Assembly: GCF_958298935.1 (NCBI RefSeq)
Contig: NC_084924.1
Coordinates: 20,123,819 to 20,187,818 of the forward strand
Length of the DNA: 64,000 nucleotides
Reading direction: 5' to 3'
Source: Phragmites australis
Taxonomy: Eukaryota > Streptophyta > Magnoliopsida > Poales > Poaceae
Under the pieces are notes generated by a model. That model did no database searches. It was not told the DNA's origin and was given only the letters and a program-made list of their open reading frames with translations. This document shows positions 25,421-36,360 of this stretch, piece by piece (within the stretch, counting starts at the first letter, position 1; the number at the start of each line of letters is the position of its first letter). The position numbers were made by a program, and so were the translations under genes.

Positions 25421-26591
25421 CCAGCTAGCTCTATTCGCCTATTGTTCTTGCAGGAAGCGCATGGAGGTGGTTTGATGGGACATTTTGGAGTGAAGAAGAC
25501 CGAGGATGTACTGGCTACTCACTTCTTTTGGCCTAAGATGAGGCGCGACGTCGAGCGCTACGTGGCACACTGCACTACTTGCAATAAAGCTAAGTCTCGC
25601 TTGAACCCACATGGATTTTATATGCCTCTTCCTGTTCCTAGTGTGCCTTGGGAGGATATTTCTATGGATTTTGTTTTAGGATTGCCTAGGACCAAGAGGG
25701 GGAGGAATAGTATATTTGTCGTTGTGGATCGTTTTTCAAAATGGCACATTTTATACCTTGTCACAAGAGCGATGATGCTACATAGCTGATTTGTTTTTCA
25801 GGGAAATCATTCGCTTGCATGGAGTGCCTAACACCATTGTTTCGGATCGTGATGCAAAATTTTTGAGCCACTTTTGGAGGACACTTTGGAATAAACTTGG
25901 GACAAAGCTGCTGTTTTCGACGATATGTCACCCTCAAACCGAAAGACAAACGGAGGTTGTGAACCGCACATTATCCACCATGTTGCGGGCTGTTTTGAAG
26001 AAAAATTTGAGGATGTGGGAAGAGTGTCTACCCCATATTGAGTTCGCTTACAACAAATCAGTTCACTCCACCACCAAGGTAAGTCCGTTTCAGGTAGTGT
26101 ATGGTTTTAACCCCCGTGCCCCTATTGATTTACTTCCTTTACCAACATCCGAGAAATTGAATTTTGATGCTAAGACACGTGCTGATTTGATTCTGAAAAT
26201 GCATGAGTTGACTAAGGAAAAAATTGAAAAGATGAATGAGAAGTATAGAACTTATGGTAGCCGAGGTCGGAAACATATTACTTTTGAAATTCGTGATCTT
26301 GTGTGGTTACATTTGCGCAAAGATAGGTTTCTTGATTTGAGAAAGTCTAAATTGCTGCCTCGAGCTGATGGTCCTTTTACAATTGTGGAAAAGATCAATG
26401 ATAATGCATATAAGCTTGAGTTGCCTGCAGATTATGGGGTTAGTCCCACATTTAACATTTCAGATTTAAAACCTTACTTGGGAGAAGAAGATGACATTGC
26501 GTCAAGGATGACTCCAATTCAAGAGGAGGAGGATGATGAGGACATCACTCTTTCGGATACACACACACACCGAATATTCCTCCAACACTAG
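25421..26591 (+). pseudogene. CRM integrase; C terminus runs into the 3' LTR
   Basis: The HHCC finger ([19 protein letters not shown]), the three catalytic acidic residues ([30 protein letters not shown]) and the GPF-type segment ([19 protein letters not shown]) are present. Small indels near 25738 and 25779 shift the frame between the first and second catalytic residues. The C terminus ([26 protein letters not shown]) crosses the LTR start at 26534, as in CRM elements whose tail is thought to guide centromeric insertion. Here (AC)6 instead of (AC)5 throws the tail out of frame. Confidence 0.88.
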
Positions 26592-27445
26592 GTCCAATGA
26601 CACGAGCTCATGCACGTCAACTAAATCATGAGGTGAGCTCGTTCCTTAGTGTTCCTTTATACTTTGATGAGGATGGGATGCTACTGAATAATTATGATAT
26701 ATTGCTACTTAGGAACACGGGAGAAGAACAGCATGGGCGCCCAAGCCAAGGTGGAGGCCCAATCCAGTTCGAGTCCATTTCGGAGTCCAGGACCAGTCCT
26801 CACTAAAATTGTCGCCCAGGACGCATACAGACTTCGTTTTTGACGTTCTACACATAGTTGGAAAGCTAAGGAGATAAGCTTTCCAACGGTACTGGTCCCA
26901 TGTCCAAATTCTTTCTGAGTCAACGGGAATGGTCGAAACAAGTAGACATCCAGAATCTGTCAGGGTGCTGTGCCACCATCTTTTGGGCCGTTGGGCCGTG
27001 TAACTTGTTGGAGTCCATTAGGGACACGTCCAGGGGTCCTTGGCCGACCCTAGTCTTTTATATACAGTAGCCGCCGCCCTAATTAAGGGTTGAGTTTTAC
27101 TTAGATATTAATCTACACACAGTTGTGAGATTTTCGCTCTTGTTCCGGACCGACTAGGCCGCCGCAAGTGTTTGTGGAACCCCGACTTCGAGTGCTTGAA
27201 TTCTATTCGTAATATTTCAGATTGCATCTTCTACGTTCTTGCTTGTGTTCTCGGTACGCTTGCAGGGATTCAGCCTTCTTGGTGAGGTCAACCGCGCGAC
27301 ACGGTTGATAACCATCGGAGCTGTGGTGTAGTGATTGCAAGGGAGACGATCTGTTCGGGTCGAAGCCTTTGGATCATCAACGTCGAGTTCTCCACCCACT
27401 GACTTATCACTACCTATCGGAAGATCAGGCCAACATTACTCATCA
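26534..27445 (+). repeat. 3' LTR of CRM element
   Basis: It is 912 bases, preceded by a purine-rich AAGAGGAGGAGGATGA tract. It has one more AC unit near 26557 than the 5' LTR. The LTR-encoded tail resumes in a different frame as MTRAHARQLNHEVSSFL from 26597. Confidence 0.9.
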
Positions 27446-29342
27446 AGTTTTCATGTCATACTTCCTATATCAACTTTTAGTTCATAACTCATGATTCATC
27501 ACCTACACGCTACATGTTCATCTAGAAGAATGGCTAAGCATAAACATGATGTTATTTTAAGGATAAAAAATCTACAACTAACACTAGTATTTGCTATACT
27601 ACCCATTTTGTAAAACAGCATGCATATTGGATAAAGACTATTTTTATATAAAAATTGGGTTTGCAACAGGGTCAAGACACTTGCCTTCGTCGAAGTGATG
27701 CACAAGTCCTTCAAAATCTTCTTCTTGAAAGTTTCCGAAGTCCTGGACTGAATCGTCTACATGAGCACACAATCATACATAAGAACAGTACACCAAACAG
27801 ACCTAAAACTAGGGAAAAACCCTATAAACAGAATCTACATGTCGCTACGAGAATATGAGCGCAAAGATCATCTAAATTGGAGCTACGAGCAAAAAGTTGT
27901 GAGCGTTTGAGTTCCAGGGATGTTTCTACAATTTTTCTTATTATCAGAGAAAATCCGAATTGTTTTTATACTGAAAATTGGATTTATGATGTCATAAAGT
28001 GAACAGATTTATTTCTTAAAATAAAAAGACATGGAAAAGGTTCACGGGGATTGTGGACCATGGAAGAAACATCGGTCCATCGGTCCATGGTGGACCGAAG
28101 GGACAATGCATTCGGCTGGTCTAATCCGGCCGTTGGCTGGAGATCCGACGGTCGAGATTTAAAAAGGGGCGGTGCCGGTGGCTTCAACGAAGGTGCAGCG
28201 GCGAGTTCACCGGCGATGCGCCAAACGGCGCATCAGGCCACAAAGCTCAACGGTGAGCGGCAGAAGAGAGAAAGGGGGAAAAGGGGAGTCTCACCACAGG
28301 CTCGACAGCGGCAGAGGAGCTCTGGAGACGGCTGGGGACGGTGAAGGAGGCCGGCGGTGCTTTGGTCTCGGTGGAAGTGGTGTCCGGTTCGAGAGACACC
28401 CCAAAAGCACCGAGGGACGATGACCGAGACCCTACGACACCGTTTGAGCGAAGAACATGGTCAATTGAGGCTCGGCCATAGAGGAAATGGGCGGCAGTCG
28501 AGCTTCTTACCGTCAACAATGACGGTCTCGGCAGAGGGCTCAAACCCGAGTGCAAATCGAGGGAAAAAAGGGTGGTTCGGGTGGGGAATGAAGCAAGGAT
28601 GCCGAAGGAGGGCTTAAATAGCCAAAAGGGGGAGGAAGACAGCCGGATTCGAGAAGATTGGCCGACGGCCCCAAATTTAATCCAAGCTTCAGTTTCCATG
28701 CAAGTGAGACGGGAATCAAGGGGGAAACAGTCGGACTGAGGGTAAAAGAGAGAGGGGAACGCAGCCATGTATTTTGATTGCCGCATCAATGCGCGGGGAG
28801 GCGGTGATTTGAAGCGGCGGCGGGATTTGGGAGCTCGGGAGTCCGGTGGCTGGAGGAGGGAGAAGAGGAGCTGATCAGGCGGCGGCTCGTCTCGTGGCTC
28901 GGTGGGTCCCACGCGGCAGTGAGAGCGGGGGCAACGGGCCGGCTGGAGAGGTCAGCTCAGCGGGCGCTCGGCCGGCTTGGGCTGGCGCTGAGAGAGAAGC
29001 CGGCCCACGCGGGAGGGAAAAGAAAGGAGGGGAGGAAGGGAAACTGGGCCGGGGAAGAGAATTAGGCCCAAGCACAATTTCTTAATTTCCAAAGCCTTTT
29101 CCATTTGAATTTTCAACATTTTTCAAAATGAGGTACTAAAGCGGCGATATCTTGCGAAATTTGCAAACTTTTTCCACCCAATAAAATCTTATTGCATCTA
29201 TAGCGGCATGAATGCAATCAAACAATTTTTCTAGGCCAAGTTAAATTTAGAAATTAATTTCCTATTGAGCTAAGTTGCAACACCTGATTAATTTCTAGCA
29301 AAATTTTAAATTATTACAAATATTGAATTTTTGGGTGTTACA
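27446..29342 (-). repeat. 5' LTR of Tekay element, outer part
   Basis: It is collinear with 10889-12836. The TATA-like CTATTTAAG is at 28613-28621 and the splice donor GACG/GTAAGA is at 28510, both the same as in the 3' LTR. It ends TGTTACA at 29342, beside the Tat RT. Confidence 0.85.
28505..28516 (-). promoter_or_regulatory. Predicted splice donor in Tekay 5' LTR
   Basis: On the minus strand TTGACG/GTAAGAAG is a near-consensus plant 5' splice site about 105 bases downstream of the TATA-like box. It is identical in the 3' LTR (11953-11964). It is the best candidate donor for transcripts joined to the H3-like ORF or to gag. Confidence 0.5.
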
Positions 29343-29594
29343 TAATCCTCTAATCCCATGCTAATTTGGTGATACCCTGAATAGGCATCTAGAAAACATA
29401 GCAACTCGTAGCCTGCTGTAGAGTCAATGATCTGGTTGATGCGCGGGAGAGGAGAAGGATCCTTAGGACAAGCCTTGTTGAGGTCGCTGAAGTCGACGCA
29501 CATTCTCCAACTGTCATTAGCTTTCTTGACAAGGATAGGATTTGTGAGCCATGTAGGATGACACACTTCTCGAATGAAGCCCGCCATTAGAAGC
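29343..29594 (-). pseudogene. Tat reverse transcriptase, N-terminal part
   Basis: Minus-strand translation gives DKLLMAGFIREVCHP, then KKANDSWRMCVDFSDLNKAC, PLPRINQIIDSTAG and YSGYHQISMGLED. It joins at the right to 35080 (RKHAIQEEVD) across the insertion at 29600-35074. At the left it joins 9806 (EQKMAFTTPFGVF). Confidence 0.88.
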
Positions 29595-29599
29595 TTATC

Positions 29600-30865
29600 T
29601 GTAACACCCTGATTTTCAGAATTTAAATTTTTTTAAAATTTTCCAAGATTATTGAATAGCTTCACCAGTAGTATAGGTTTAAAACCTATTTTCTTAATCA
29701 ATCAATCAATATAGGTTATTATTTTATGTGCATTGCATACTGAGTTTTGCTAGGAGCCAGGTAAATATATTAGAGTTCTTTTTCTTTTTGGCGTTTTGAG
29801 TGAAAAAGATTTTGAAAAGGTTTCTACAAAACTCAGTAACGAATAAGTTAAGGATCTTAATGGTTGGAGTTCAAAATCTTTTAATTCATCATCTATTCAA
29901 TCCTTGATTATACCTAACCCTTCTCTTGTTCAATTTAAATCTTATCCAAATTATTGTTTAAAGTCAATCTCTCATCTTTCTCAAATTCTACCCAAATCCA
30001 AATTCAAATTCCTTATCTACTCCTATCTTGTTCAACCTTATTTTTCGTTCCTCTTAAATTCATTCCGAACTCAATTCAAATTCAAACCCTATTCAAATTT
30101 CTCTGCAAATGTCTTTGGGCTCAATCTTACTCAAGTCCAAACCCTTAGCCAATTCTTCTAGAAGGCCTAACACATAGGATCCATGAAATCTGCAAATTTT
30201 CACGGAGTCCTGGGTAGCCTCATCTTCCCATGAAGTTTCGGAGTTCAAAACGGCCTCAAATGCAAATCTTGACAATACCAAATTTCTAGGTCTCATCGAG
30301 AGCTTCGATTTGAATCTATGGAAGTCCTCTTTTGGATAATGGAGATAGGAGTTGTGGCCTCCGAAATCAGTGCTGCGTAGATAAGTCCGAGTTCAAACAG
30401 TTTATCTTGTGGCGCATTTTTGGAAATCAAGATGACGTTTTCAGAAATTCTAATGACTACCAAAGTTGTATATCTTTTCGATTACTACAATTTAGAATAA
30501 GGAAACGTCCAAGTTGGAGTCTGTACAATGAAGATATCATCCTCAAAATAGAGAGCTGCAAAAAAGAGAATCGTAACCGACTCGAACCCGAATCCGATTC
30601 GTCTTCGGTTTGGACTCCACCTCAACCAGCCACCCTAGCCCTATAAATATGAGTAGCACGCCCACTGCTATCCCTATTTCACACCCCCAAGCCCTAGAAG
30701 TGCTGCTGCCATGTCTGTGCATCGTCGGAGCGCCGCCATTCGCCGGAGCCATCGCTGCCGCCACCGCCACCGCCCATGATGCGCTACGTCGTCTTCTCCA
30801 CGAATCCTCCTTCCTCGACCATAAAAGCAAGGTGAGGATCCCTTCTTCTCCTCCCTTACTACTGT
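29600..30865 (+). repeat. Left LTR-like end of deleted Tekay element
   Basis: It starts TGTAACACCCTGATTTTCAG. It has an AT-rich first kilobase, TATAAATA at 30642-30649 and a GC-rich short segment with an MLLWSRKEDSW-type shadow frame that is not coding. It is cut before the R/U5 end: no primer-binding site follows. Confidence 0.65.
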
Positions 30866-33316
30866 TTTAGCGACCAATGCCCCAGCCTATTTCATGAATC
30901 TCATGAACAAGGTATTCATGGATTATTTTGACAAGTTTGTGATGGTGTTCATTGATGATATTCTAACTTTCTCCAGAAGCAAAGAAGAACACGAAGGACA
31001 TTTGAGAATTATGCTACAGACACTCAAAGAACATCAGGTCTATGCCAAACTTAGCAAGTGTGATTTTTGGTTAGACCAAGTCGCATTCCTTAGCCATATC
31101 TTAACCGCTGGAGTTGTAGCGGTAGACCCCAGTAAAGTAAAGGATGTACTGAATTGGTTACCACCAACCAACGTGTCAGAAATTAGAAGTTTTCTTGGAT
31201 TAGCAGGGTACTATCGCCGTTTCATAGAAGGGTTCTCTAGGATAGCCCGATCTCTTACCTCTTTGCTTCAAAAGAATGTGGCGTTTAAATGGAGTCCTGC
31301 TTGTCAGGCAAGTTTTGAAGAATTGAAGAAGAGATTGACTACGGCCCCAGTGCTAGTACTACCTGATATTAGCAAGAACTTTGACATCTACTGTGATGCT
31401 TCGCGACAAGGACTTGGATGTGTTCTTATGTAAGAAGGTCGAGTCATGGCCTATGCGTCAAGACAATTAAGGAAGCATGAAGAGCACTACCCCACACATG
31501 ATTTAGAACTAGCAGCTGTGGTTCATGCCTGAAGATTTGGAGGCATTACCTCATTGGAAAACGATGTGAAATATACACGGATCATAAAAGCTTGAAGTAT
31601 ATTTTCACTCAACCGGATCTAAACCTTCGTCAGCGCAGATGGTTGGAGTTGATTAAGGATTACGATGTGGGAATTCACTATCACCCAGGAAAAGCAAATG
31701 GTGTGGCCAACGCCTTGAGCCGGAAAGGTTACTGCAATTCGATGATGGTTCAAGATAATCAACCTGGGTTATGGAAAGAGTTTGAAAAGCTCAACCTTGG
31801 ATTTGTGGCAGACATGGAAACAACCACCATGGAATTAGATTGTACCCTTGAACAAGAAATTCAGAAAAGTCAACTGGAGGACGAGAAGCTCAAGGAAATT
31901 AGACAGCTTATTAAGGAGGTTAAAGCTCCAGGTTTCACGGAGGATAGTCAAGGTACAATATGGTTCAAAAAGAGAGTTTGCGTACCTAACCGGGAAGATA
32001 TTAAAAAGACGATTCTGAGAGAAGCTCACGAATCAGCTTATTCCATTCACCCTGGGAGTACCAAGATGCATCATGATCTTAAGGATTGTTATTGGTGGTA
32101 TGGAATGAAAAGAGAAGTTGCAGAATACGTAGCTCTGTGTGATACTTGTCAAAAAGTCAAAGTAGAACATCATAGACCAGCAGGTTTACTGCAACCCTTG
32201 AAGATACCTAAGTGGAAGTGGGAAGAAATCAGTATGGATTTTATTGTTGGATTGCCCCGTACCCAGAATGGATATGACTCTATTTGGGTGGTGATTGATC
32301 GCTTGACAAAGGTCGCCCATTTCATTCCAGTAAAAACCACATATAGTGGAGCTAAACTAGCAGAGTTGTATATATCAAGAATAGTATGTTTGCATGAAAT
32401 ACCAAAGAAGATTGTTTTGGATAGAGGAACTCAGTTTACCTCTAAGTTTTGGCAGAAGCTACATGAGTCTATGGACATAAAGTTGAATTTTAGTTCTGCC
32501 TATCATCCTCAAACAGATGGTCAAACATAAAGAGTAAATCAAATATTGGAAGATATGCTGAGAGCGTGTGCTCTTAAGTATGGAAAAAGTTAGGACAAAA
32601 GTTTACCTTATGCCGAGTTCTCGTATAACAACAGTTATCAAACAAGCCTCCAAATGTCTCCCTTTGAAGTCTTGTATGGAAGGAAATGTAGAACACTGCT
32701 GTTCTAGAATGAGATGGGAGAGAGTCAGGTTTTTGGCCCAGAGGTTCTACGAGATGCAGAAAAACAAGTTCAGGTGATTCGAGAAAATATGAGGATTGCA
32801 CAATCCAGACAGAAAAGTTATGCTGATAATAGGCGAAGAGAATTGGTTTTCGAAATTGGAGATTTCGTCTATCTTAAGGTCTCTCCTATAAGGGGTCTTC
32901 GTAGATTTAAGGTTAAAGGAAAGTTGTCGCCAAGATTCATTGGACCCTTCAAGATATTGGATAAAAGGGGAGAGGTGGCTTATCAGTTGGAATTACCACC
33001 TCAGTTATCAGATGTGCACGATGTTTTCCATGTTTCCCAGTTGAAGAAGTGTCTTCGAGTACCGGAAGAGCAATTACCTATGGAGGAATTAGATGTTCAA
33101 GAAGATCTCTCCTATGTAGAATACCCTGAGAAGATTCTTGAGAGATCAGAAAGAGTAACCAGAACCAAGGTAATACCAATGTGCAAAGTGCAATGGAGTC
33201 ACCACTCGGAAGATGAAGCAACTTGGGAAAGGGAAGAAGATCTGAAGGCGGAGTTTCCTCATCTCTTCTCTGCTCCAGGTGAATCTCGAGGGCGAGATTC
33301 ATTCCAAGGGGGGTAG
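30866..33316 (+). pseudogene. Tekay RT (partial), RNase H, integrase and chromodomain
   Basis: It begins inside RT at TNAPAYFMNLMNKVF. FIDDILTFS (catalytic FIDD), RNase H ([40 protein letters not shown]), the HHCC finger ([10 protein letters not shown]) and the integrase core ([19 protein letters not shown] with the Asp kept, PYAEFSYNNSYQ) follow. The C-terminal GPFKILDKRGEVAYQLELP and a chromodomain (YPEKILERSE, CKVQWSHHSEDEATWERE) end at 33316. Stops at about 31430, 31530 and 32528 break the frame. It is closely similar to the Tekay element at 12849-15301 but has the intact second catalytic Asp. Confidence 0.88.
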
Positions 33317-33317
33317 G
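33306..33317 (+). promoter_or_regulatory. Polypurine tract
   Basis: AAGGGGGGTAGG lies two bases before the 3' LTR start at 33320 and just after the pol stop. Confidence 0.8.
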
Positions 33318-33319
33318 TT

Positions 33320-35074
33320 TGTAACACCCTAATTTTTCCAATTCTAAAATTTCTCAATATTTGTTAAGTTCAAAATGAGTTTAAATATTTTAAAAGAGAG
33401 AAAACCCTATTTTATATGAAAGAAGGTATAAATGGCATAGGATATAAGTGAATATTTTGCATTCAGCTGAATTAGGCAAGTAGCATTTTATTTGATTTTT
33501 GATGAATTTATTTGAAGAGTTTTTGCCTGGATTTTGAATTTGAATTTAGATTTTGAATTCAAAAGTAAAAGAAAAAGAATAAAACCTCTCACGGGCTGTC
33601 TTTTTCCTTTTCGGCCCAGCCCCACCTCGGCTTTGGCCCAGCCACCGCCGACCTCCCCTCCCACCCGGGCTGCCTGCCTCAGCCCATCTCCGCGCGCCAG
33701 CCCACGCGCCGAGTTGCCTCACCCGAGCCACTGACATGCGGGTCCCGCATGTTAGGACCTTCTTCCTCCTCAGTCGGACTCCAACGCAGACACGGGAATG
33801 TGTCGGTTGCCGTCTTCCGTTCGAATCCGAGCCCAAACCGAACCCGAGAACTTCTAGAAAGCCGCCAAATCATATCCCCGGGATCCCCTCTATCTTTAGC
33901 CAGCCTTATCTCTAAGGAAATCGCGGAATTGAGCTCGGATACAACTCCCCGCCGCCGTGTCCGAGTTGATCTCGCTGCGCCATTGCCCTGGACACCCCGA
34001 GATGCGTATATAAGTAGAGCCTCCCTCCCCGAACGCATCTCAACCAGAATTCGCCAAAACCCGAGCCTTAGACGCCGAGTTCAGAGCTTGCCGAGCTGCC
34101 CTCACCGCCGCTTAGACCGAGCTCACCACCGTGCCGTTCCAGAGCCTTGTAGCGCATCTCGAGCCCACCATCGCGAGTGCCTACCACCGCAGAAGCTTTT
34201 CCCGTCTTCGATTTGATCTCTGCGCCACCGGAGAGCCTTCTCCGACAAGTTCCCGAAGCAGCCGCCGCCCCCTTCCATCGTCGACCACCTTCCCGTGCCG
34301 CGCCGCCCTCAGTAAACTCCAAAACGAGATCGCCATTTCCTTCTCATCGTGTTCCGCCGCTTGTCGTCGTGATCCGAGGCCGGCGACGAGGTTAACGCTT
34401 GTCTCCGGCGAGCCACCGCCGTGCCTGAGCTCAGCTCCGCCGAGAACCACCCTGCCGACCGCCCAAACCTTCCCCAGCCGTCGGATCCGAAGCCCTCAGC
34501 CCAGATTAGATCTGTTCTTACCCCTTCGGTCAACCAACCAGAAGCTGGCACGTGTTGCCACTTAAACCAGTCAGCAATACCTTGCCACCTCATCTTGCAA
34601 CGTCGACATATATGCTGATGTGTCATCCCTGTCATTGTGCCATGTCAGCCATGCCAGCTCAGTCAGCAATTCAAGCTTTTCCAGTACAAAGATAATTCCA
34701 AAAATCCCAGATAATTCCTTTAATTGGTAATTTTGCAATTTAGCCCCTAAACTTTTCTAAAATAACAAAAAGAGCCCTATCTTTTTGCAGTTAGGTCCCT
34801 ATACTTTTTCATATTTACATTTAGGTCCCTCTGTTTTTACAAAAAGGTCCCTGAACTTTTTGTTAATTCAATTTAGGCCCTTTTCTTTTTCCAGATTTAA
34901 CCCTAGACTTGTTTTAGCCCTAACTGTTTTCCGGTCGGTTGCCTGCGATGTTGTTGGGTACTAGTGCTTCTGTTCCGCTGAAGATATCTTCATAGAAGAT
35001 AATATATGTCAATTGTTGTAAGAGTTTAACGTTTATTCTATAAAAGTATTGCTTTTGTTTCTTCACCTGTGACA
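33320..35074 (+). repeat. 3' LTR of deleted Tekay element
   Basis: It is 1755 bases, shorter than the roughly 3-kb LTRs of its relatives, apparently from an internal loss near 34935. TATATAAG is at 34007-34014 and a donor-like GAG/GTTAAC at 34391. A GC-rich segment on both sides gives overlapping frames with no recognisable domain. Confidence 0.75.
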
Positions 35075-35079
35075 TTATC

Positions 35080-36360
35080 GACCTCCTCCTGGATGGCATG
35101 CTTCCTATCTTCCGCAAATGTTTACTGCTTCTACACCACAGGTTTGGTGTCAAGTTTAACAACTAGTTGATGCTCGATCACCTCCCTGGGGACCCTAGGC
35201 ATATCGGATGATTGCTATGGGAACATGTCTTGGTTTGCATTGAGGAAGGTGGTGAGCTAGAGTTCCTATTTGTGATCAAGATTAGCTGCAACCTTAAATG
35301 TCTTGGATGGTTTAGACAGGTCGAGGGGCACTGCTTTGATGCAACCATTAATGTTTTTGTTGTTTGCTCCGTCGTTAGTCTTTCCTTTAGCGTCGTCGAA
35401 TTTAGAAGTGCCAGCAAGACTTACGAGCCTGGAATCGGCCTCGAGGACACCTTGGTGCCTTTGACGCTTAGAATTTGTGTCCTTAGGAGTGGTGGCCGCT
35501 CGACTGAAGTGTTCGACCATATCTAGGCTTTGCTTGTTGCATCGGATCACTGCGCACTAATCTCCTTTAACTATAACGTCCCAATTGGGATCCTAGATCT
35601 TGAGTGTTTGGTAGGCATAGTGAACCACTGCCATGAACTTGCCCAGCATTGGGCGGCCTAGGATCACATTGTACGCTGTCTCGAAGTCCATGACATCGAA
35701 CGTCACCTTTTTTGTACATTAGTTGTTGGGCGTGCCAAATGTGACCGGCAGCTCGATCTAGCTGAGAGGCATGTTTGATAAGTTGGGAGTTATGCCATGG
35801 AAAGGCTCGACTCCAGTCCTAAGCTACGATCTCTGAAGTCCCATCTTGTCCAAGGTTTTGGAGAAGATTAGGTTGACTGAATTACCACCATCAACCAGAG
35901 TTCTGGTAACTTTGACGTTGAGTATGGTCAGCTGAACCACGACCAGGTATTGACCAGGATGTGGTACCATGGCCGGATGGTCGGTTTTATCAAAGGTGAT
36001 CGGCTATTCCGACCACTTGAGATACCGAGTGGGCCTAGTTAGGGCCAGGTTGACTTCTCGTTCGACCGCCTTGTACTGCATTTTGGACTCATACGTGATG
36101 GATCCTCCGAAGATGTGCACCAAGCTGTGGTCAGCCTCGTGGATCTGGGGCTCATCACCCTCAACATTTGGATTAGCCTGCTCATTACCACACTCAGCAT
36201 TTCTCTTGATCTTTTCATTATGTTTCTTCTTGAACACATAACACTCGTCGAAGTTTTGGTGGTTGCTCTGATGGATGGGAAACCACTTTCCGCCACCTCG
36301 ACTGAGGCCTTGGATTTTTCCTTGCCAGATTGAAGGTTTTTAGCGTGCACCTGCGCTTCA
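35080..36360 (-). pseudogene. Tat protease region and RT linker
   Basis: Minus strand. At 35080-35120 is RKHAIQEEVD, which leads into the RT block at 29594. At 35560-35720 is a segment with FETAYNVILGRPMLGKFMAVVHY. Near 35880 is the protease active site, TLVDGGNSVNLIF (DGG where Tat elements usually have DGGSS). At 36060-36280 is FPIHQSNHQNFDECYVFKKK, the His/Cys-rich element found after gag in Tat polyproteins. Frameshifts and stops separate these. Confidence 0.72.

Larger units (their letters stand above)
19729..27445 (+). mobile_element. CRM-clade (centromeric-type) chromovirus, nearly complete
   Basis: LTRs are 19729-20637 and 26534-27445, each TGATGAGGACATC to ACTCATCA. A perfect AGTTT duplication flanks the element (19724-19728 and 27446-27450). 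By eye the LTRs differ by about 3-4 percent, less than those of the Tekay host, in agreement with its younger nested position. Gag-pol is one collinear frame with a few stops. Its C terminus runs into the 3' LTR, a feature known for CRM elements. CRM elements concentrate at grass centromeres. Confidence 0.9.
9807..29342 (-). mobile_element. Full-length Tekay chromovirus with histone-H3-tail-like ORF
   Basis: The 3' LTR is 9807-12836. The internal region is 12837-18639 and the 5' LTR is 18640-29342, split by a CRM element at 19729-27445. Order on the minus strand is LTR, primer-binding site, extra ORF, gag, protease, RT, RNase H, integrase with chromodomain, polypurine tract, LTR. Flanks are TCATC (9802-9806) and TAATC (29343-29347), one mismatch. 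It sits in the Tat RT, which reads GLED then EQKMAF once it is removed. By eye the two LTRs differ at roughly one base in twenty in the first 130 bases. The integrase chromodomain and methionine-initiator-type PBS fit the Tekay (Del) clade. Confidence 0.88.
29600..35074 (+). mobile_element. Deleted Tekay element with unlike LTR ends
   Basis: A perfect TTATC duplication flanks it (29595-29599 and 35075-35079) inside the Tat RT. The left end (29600-30865) is LTR-like: TGTAACACCC start, TATAAATA at 30642, donor-like AAG/GTGAGG at 30832. It joins straight to the middle of RT at about 30866, so PBS, gag, protease and the RT fingers are missing. The right LTR (33320-35074) begins TGTAACACCC and ends CCTGTGACA, but past the first dozen bases I see little similarity to the left end. 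The matching duplication says they entered together or were exchanged in place. Confidence 0.78.

Noticed and set aside
33534..34635. Overlapping frames up to 155 residues
   Set aside because: Inside the 3' LTR of the deleted Tekay element, GC-rich on both strands, no domain.
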